DNA from: GCA-2689995 sp964529325
GTDB lineage: Bacteria; Fidelibacterota; Marinisomatia; SCGC-AAA003-L08; GCA-2689995
Reading direction: 5' to 3'
Assembly: GCA_964529325.1 (NCBI GenBank)
Contig: CAZGWH010000010.1
Location: 1-47,904, forward strand
DNA length: 47,904 nt
Below, in pieces: positions 45,108-47,904 of the stretch; the stretch's first letter is position 1, and every line of letters starts with the position of its first letter. Under the pieces are notes generated by a model. The model was not told where the DNA came from. It searched no databases and saw only the letters and a list, made by a program, of their open reading frames with translations. The position numbers and the translations under genes are program-made.

Positions 45108-45902
45108 TTATTTTTCCTCTGGAACTTTTAAATCGCCTAATTCATAAAAATCAAAAATTTCATTTTCAAGCCAATTATTAGATTCAACGGGTGTCATTTT
45201 CCATCCTGATGGGCAATTAGAAACAACTTCAATAAAACTTGTACCCTCTTTTCCATCAACCTGATAAGAAAATGCTTTTTTAAGTGCCTTTTTTAATTTT
45301 CTAACCGCTTTTGCTGTTGTTACTGATTGACGAGTAACATAAGAAGCACCAGGTAATAAAGAAATCATATCTGCAATTTTCAATGGGTGGCCTTGTGAAT
45401 TTACATCACGTCCATCTACAGAAGTTGATGTTCTTACTCCTGGAAGTGTTGTTGGAGCCATTTGTCCGCCTGTCATACCATATATTCCATTATTTATAAA
45501 AATCATTACTATTTTTTCACCACGATTAATTGTGTGAATCGTTTCAGCAGTCCCAATAGCTGCTAAATCACCATCTCCTTGATATGTGAATACAATTTTG
45601 TCAGGAAATACTCTTTTAACACCAGTAGCAACTGCTGTTGCTCTTCCATGGGCAGCCTCTTGCATATCGATGTTCAAATAAAAATATGCCAATACAGAAC
45701 AACCAACGGGAGCAATTCCAATTGTATTTTCTATTAATTCAAGCTCCTCAAGAACTTCCATTAACACTCTATGAACTACGGAATGACCACATCCAGGACA
45801 ATAATGTAATGGAATATCAATTAATGAGTCAGGTCTATTCCACACCTTATCCATAGAATTTAACATACTACATTGAATTCCTTCTTGATTTAGTTCTGAC
45901 AT
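45108..45902 (-). CDS. 2-oxoacid:ferredoxin oxidoreductase, beta subunit (TPP-binding)
   Basis: 264 residues. Thiamine pyrophosphate and metal binding is shown by GDGDLAAIGTAETIHTINRG (about 109-128) with IFINNGIYGMTGGQMAPTT following. The N-terminal CPGCGHSVVHR at 35-45 and a GCS in APVGCSVLAYF fit the iron-sulphur/TPP face of the family. It overlaps the alpha gene by 13 bases. It acts in the cytoplasm in oxidative decarboxylation of a 2-oxoacid to acyl-CoA. Confidence 0.95.
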   Translation of the reverse strand: MSELNQEGIQCSMLNSMDKVWNRPDSLIDIPLHYCPGCGHSVVHRVLMEVLEELELIENTIGIAPVGCSVLAYFYLNIDMQEAAHGRATAVATGVKRVFPDKIVFTYQGDGDLAAIGTAETIHTINRGEKIVMIFINNGIYGMTGGQMAPTTLPGVRTSTSVDGRDVNSQGHPLKIADMISLLPGASYVTRQSVTTAKAVRKLKKALKKAFSYQVDGKEGTSFIEVVSNCPSGWKMTPVESNNWLENEIFDFYELGDLKVPEEK

Positions 45903-46978
45903 AATAATTCCGAATGATTAAATATTTCTATTATTTTATTAAATATTTCATCGGGAGATGGAATAACTCCACCCATCCTGCCATAAAACTCAACTGGAAT
46001 TCTGCCATTTATAGCTAATTTTACATCTTCAAGCATTTGGCCAGCATTCATTTCAACGACTAACATTTTATCAATACGATTAGAAAGTTTAATTAATTCA
46101 TGAGTTGGAAATGGAAATAATGATTTTGGTCTAAATAATCCAACTTTTACTCCGTTCTCTCGGGCTAATTCTATTGCTCTATGTGACACTCTAGCAGACA
46201 TTCCAAAAGCAACAACAACAATATCAGCATCATCTGTAAATATTTCTTCATATATGACTTCATTTTTTTCAATTTGTCTATATTTCTTTTGAAGGATTAA
46301 ATTCATATTTTCCATTTCTTCAGCTTGTAAATATAGTGAGGTAATAACATGTTTTTTTCGCATATTTAGTCTGCCTGTAGTTGCCCAATCAGAATGATTA
46401 ATCTTATGTTCATTTATATCATAATCAGGAAAAGTAACTGTTTCCATCATTTGCCCTAATGCACCATCTGCTAAAATTACAACAGGAATACGGTAAGCAT
46501 CTGCTAAGTCAAAACCTAAAAAAGTAAAATCTGCCATTTCCTGAACTGAATTCGGAGCTAAAACAATACATTTATAATCCCCATGTCCACCACCTTTAAC
46601 TGCTTGAAAATAATCTCCTTGAGAGGGTTGAATAGTTCCTAATCCTGGACCACCACGCATTATATTTACTAATAAACATGGTAGTTCTGCACACGCAATA
46701 TATGATACTCCTTCTTGCATTAAACTATATCCTGGGCCACTTGTACTTGTCATTGTTCGTACACCAGATCCAGAAGCACCATAAACCATATTTATAGCAG
46801 CAACTTCGCTTTCGGCTTGAACAAAAGCCCCTCCTCTTTTAGGTAAATGTTTACCTAAATATTCTAGTAATTCAGATTGAGGAGTGATTGGATAGCCAAA
46901 GTATCCTTTTAGCCCGGCACGAATAGCAGCTTCAGCTAATGCTTCATTACCTTTCATTAATAATTTTTTTGTTGCCAT
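45890..46978 (-). CDS. vorB: 2-oxoacid:ferredoxin oxidoreductase alpha subunit, VorB type
   Basis: 362 residues. The N-terminus GNEALAEAAIRAGLKGYFGY and PITPQSELLEYLGKHLPKRG, with AESEVAAINMVYGASGSGVR and MRGGPGLGTIQPSQGDYFQA, closely follows VorB (3-methyl-2-oxobutanoate:ferredoxin oxidoreductase) rather than the longer 2-oxoglutarate enzymes that carry a fused gamma domain. The presence of ptb and buk in the same operon supports branched-chain substrates. Substrate cannot be proven from sequence; 2-oxoglutarate remains possible. It directly follows the ferredoxin-like gene. Confidence 0.9.
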   Translation of the reverse strand: MATKKLLMKGNEALAEAAIRAGLKGYFGYPITPQSELLEYLGKHLPKRGGAFVQAESEVAAINMVYGASGSGVRTMTSTSGPGYSLMQEGVSYIACAELPCLLVNIMRGGPGLGTIQPSQGDYFQAVKGGGHGDYKCIVLAPNSVQEMADFTFLGFDLADAYRIPVVILADGALGQMMETVTFPDYDINEHKINHSDWATTGRLNMRKKHVITSLYLQAEEMENMNLILQKKYRQIEKNEVIYEEIFTDDADIVVVAFGMSARVSHRAIELARENGVKVGLFRPKSLFPFPTHELIKLSNRIDKMLVVEMNAGQMLEDVKLAINGRIPVEFYGRMGGVIPSPDEIFNKIIEIFNHSELLCQN

Positions 46979-47257
46979 TTAATGAACCAAAACTGAATTA
47001 GGAACAAAATTACCTGATTTTGATGGAATTTTCTTTTTTTTGGATTCTCTAAATACTGTAATTATTGCTTCGGGGCAAACTAAGGCACAATTAGTACATC
47101 CTGTACAGTTATTATTGTATAAAACAGCGTAATGGTAACCATTTGAATTGATATTACCAGACATTAATAAAGAATTTTGCGGACATTCATCGATACATAA
47201 TTCACACCCCTTACAGTTATCAATATTAAATATTACATGTCCTTTAAGTTTTGCCAT
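46979..47257 (-). CDS. Two-[4Fe-4S] ferredoxin-like delta subunit
   Basis: 92 residues. Two cluster motifs are clear: CKGCELCIDECPQNS at about 14-28 and CTGCTNCALVCPEAI at about 51-65. Both CxxCxxCxxxCP sets are complete. The basic C-terminal tail (RESKKKKIPSKSG) is unusual and ends with the stop touching the alpha gene's start. It transfers electrons from the TPP site to free ferredoxin. First gene of the operon, ATG start. Confidence 0.94.
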   Translation of the reverse strand: MAKLKGHVIFNIDNCKGCELCIDECPQNSLLMSGNINSNGYHYAVLYNNNCTGCTNCALVCPEAIITVFRESKKKKIPSKSGNFVPNSVLVH

Positions 47258-47314
47258 AATAACGATATACCTATCTTTTTATCCTATGTTAATTTAGTCA
47301 ATTTTTAGTACATA

Positions 47315-47320
47315 ATTATA
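47315..47320 (-). promoter_or_regulatory. Possible -10 box of the oxidoreductase operon
   Basis: Minus-strand TATAAT, 58 bases before the first ATG of the operon. No good TTGACA lies 16-18 bases upstream; a TTGACT occurs downstream instead with no good -10. Position before the first gene of a long operon is the main support. Confidence 0.3.
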
Positions 47321-47610
47321 GTGATTAGTGTAACAGAATATTTAAATTGAGTTGGAAATTATATTTTTTTTGTTTTTTATTAAAGCGTTAATAAGGGTGG
47401 TGATTTTTACCATTTTAATTATGATTTAAGTATAAATTTTATTTTCTAAAATAGTATTTATTATTTTTAAAAGGGAGAAGGTTTTTCACAACAATGAGTC
47501 TAATAAGTTATTTTAATTAAAAGTGAATTTTTATTGGATATTATAGGTTTAGACCTGGATAATTTAGATTTAGTTTATTTTTTAACTTTGAAGAGGTGAC
47601 CTAATAGTTC

Positions 47611-47623
47611 GTTCCGATGGAAC
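47611..47623. repeat. Short palindrome GTTCC-gat-GGAAC
   Basis: Perfect five-base arms around a three-base loop. The same build, with a three-base loop and GGA/TCC arms, recurs at 47662..47674. Confidence 0.7.
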
Positions 47624-47661
47624 CAGTTTTTATTCGATTTTGTTTTTATTACAAATATACC

Positions 47662-47674
47662 ACTCCTACGGAGT
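47662..47674. repeat. Short palindrome ACTCC-tac-GGAGT
   Basis: Perfect five-base arms around tac, flanked on both sides by the direct repeat TATACC (TATACC before, TATACC after). Confidence 0.7.
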
Positions 47675-47705
47675 TATACCATTATAATTCTTAATTTCTT
47701 GACCA

Positions 47706-47730
47706 GTGGAATCTGTTTTTTTTATTCCAC
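47706..47730. repeat. Inverted repeat GTGGAAT / ATTCCAC
   Basis: Seven-base arms (47706..47712 and 47724..47730) around an 11-base loop with eight T residues. With one mismatch the arms extend to CCAGTGGAAT / ATTCCACAGG. Confidence 0.7.
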
Positions 47731-47756
47731 AGGGTTTAATTGTTTTTATATTTACG

Positions 47757-47780
47757 ACAAGGGGGACATGTCCCCCTTGT
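47757..47780. repeat. Perfect 24-base palindrome
   Basis: Arms ACAAGGGGGACA and its exact reverse complement meet with no loop. G/C runs of five stand out in this AT-rich sequence. There is no T tract long enough on either side for a good intrinsic terminator. Confidence 0.85.
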
Positions 47781-47807
47781 TGAAAACCATACTATTTTCA
47801 AAAATCG

Positions 47808-47855
47808 ATCCTGAGCCTCCCTTCGTCTTCGCTCAGGGTAACATCGGCTCAGGAT
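47808..47855. repeat. Inverted repeat ATCCTGAGCC / GGCTCAGGAT with internal copy
   Basis: Ten-base perfect arms at 47808..47817 and 47846..47855. A third element GCTCAGG at 47831..47837 can also pair with the left arm, so two alternative hairpins are possible. Confidence 0.75.
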
Positions 47856-47865
47856 AAAGTGTCAA

Positions 47866-47880
47866 ATGAGCTTCGCTCAT
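47866..47880. repeat. Short hairpin ATGAGC-ttc-GCTCAT
   Basis: Perfect six-base arms around ttc, 10 bases after the preceding inverted repeat. Confidence 0.7.
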
Positions 47881-47904
47881 CCCGATAGTTTTTGGGAATA
47901 CCTA

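Larger units (their letters stand above)
47258..47904. other. Non-coding region with a cluster of short palindromes
   Basis: No open frame with family features or good start occurs in these 647 bases. The first 300 bases are simple AT-rich leader of the oxidoreductase operon. From 47611 to the window end six short inverted repeats occur, several GC-rich against an AT-rich background, which looks like an extragenic repeat cluster. Confidence 0.7.

Noticed and set aside
45890..46978. 2-oxoglutarate:ferredoxin oxidoreductase KorA as first choice
   Set aside because: Length and N-terminal sequence fit VorB better and the ptb-buk context agrees, though 2-oxoglutarate cannot be fully excluded.
47757..47780. 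Intrinsic terminator at the 24-base palindrome
   Set aside because: Neither side has a T tract directly after the stem, and no gene is seen ending there.
47611..47880. CRISPR array
   Set aside because: The palindromes differ in sequence and spacing; there are no regular direct repeats with spacers and no cas gene.

Overview
The window is AT-rich chromosomal DNA from a Gram-negative bacterium. Genes are packed tightly, most overlap or are separated by a few bases, and almost every gene lies on the minus strand. Only dusB (21373..22368) and no other convincing gene is on the plus strand. Gene content points to the FCB side of the bacterial tree, and a marine Marinimicrobia (SAR406)-like organism is my best guess. 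The hints are FG-GAP/VCBS plus dockerin-type C-terminus, a folB-folK-deoxynucleoside kinase run, a Bacteroidetes/Chlorobi-style long LepB, an NhaC-type Na+/H+ antiporter and a VorB-type oxidoreductase. That assignment is inference from family resemblance, not from a marker-gene tree.

Layout, in transcription order on the minus strand (high to low coordinates). (1) 47904..47258 is non-coding and its last 300 bases are crowded with short palindromes. (2) 47257..40544 is a catabolic operon: ferredoxin-like delta, alpha, beta and gamma subunits of a VorB-type 2-oxoacid:ferredoxin oxidoreductase, a small rubrerythrin-like protein, butyrate kinase, phosphate butyryltransferase and a 567-residue Rossmann-type protein of unknown role. 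Together the recognised parts would convert branched-chain 2-oxoacids to acyl-CoA, acyl-phosphate and acid, with reduced ferredoxin and ATP as gains. A 100-N scaffold gap sits inside ptb but is almost certainly an artefact. (3) 40456..36298 holds an RNase HII-YraN fusion, gamma-glutamyltranspeptidase, signal peptidase I and a small membrane protein. (4) 36182..31264 holds a coiled-coil membrane protein, a cold-shock protein with a clear terminator, a methyltransferase, folB, folK, a deoxynucleoside kinase, a small membrane protein, a zinc alcohol dehydrogenase-like protein, an outer-membrane-like protein and a HIT protein. (5) 31256..22372 holds smc, comF, an NhaC-type antiporter with an extra N-terminal exported domain, and a two-domain M16 peptidase lipoprotein. 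(6) 22368..18121 is the most accessory-looking part: dusB, a YwaF-like membrane protein, a probable fragment of a type I restriction HsdR subunit, a secreted FG-GAP/dockerin protein and tRNA-Ser(GGA).

(7) 18098..8127 is a long run of grpE, dnaJ, a ComEA-like DNA-binding protein, three proteins that resemble a divergent type IV pilus/secretion inner-membrane platform (pseudopilin-like, PilM-like, PilN-like), rsmD, coaD, pta, an FmdB-type zinc ribbon, icd, obgE and dprA. With comF elsewhere in the window this gives several pieces of natural-transformation machinery. (8) 8017..105 is a nucleotide and central-metabolism run: guaA, guaB, pyrG, typA and pyk.

Two sequence-level points change the annotation. 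guaA reads 83 codons upstream of its first ATG, through the whole glutaminase N-terminus, to a CTG codon with a good ribosome binding site. butyrate kinase likewise reads through its conserved INPGSTST motif to a region with no standard start codon. About ten other genes appear to start with TTG.
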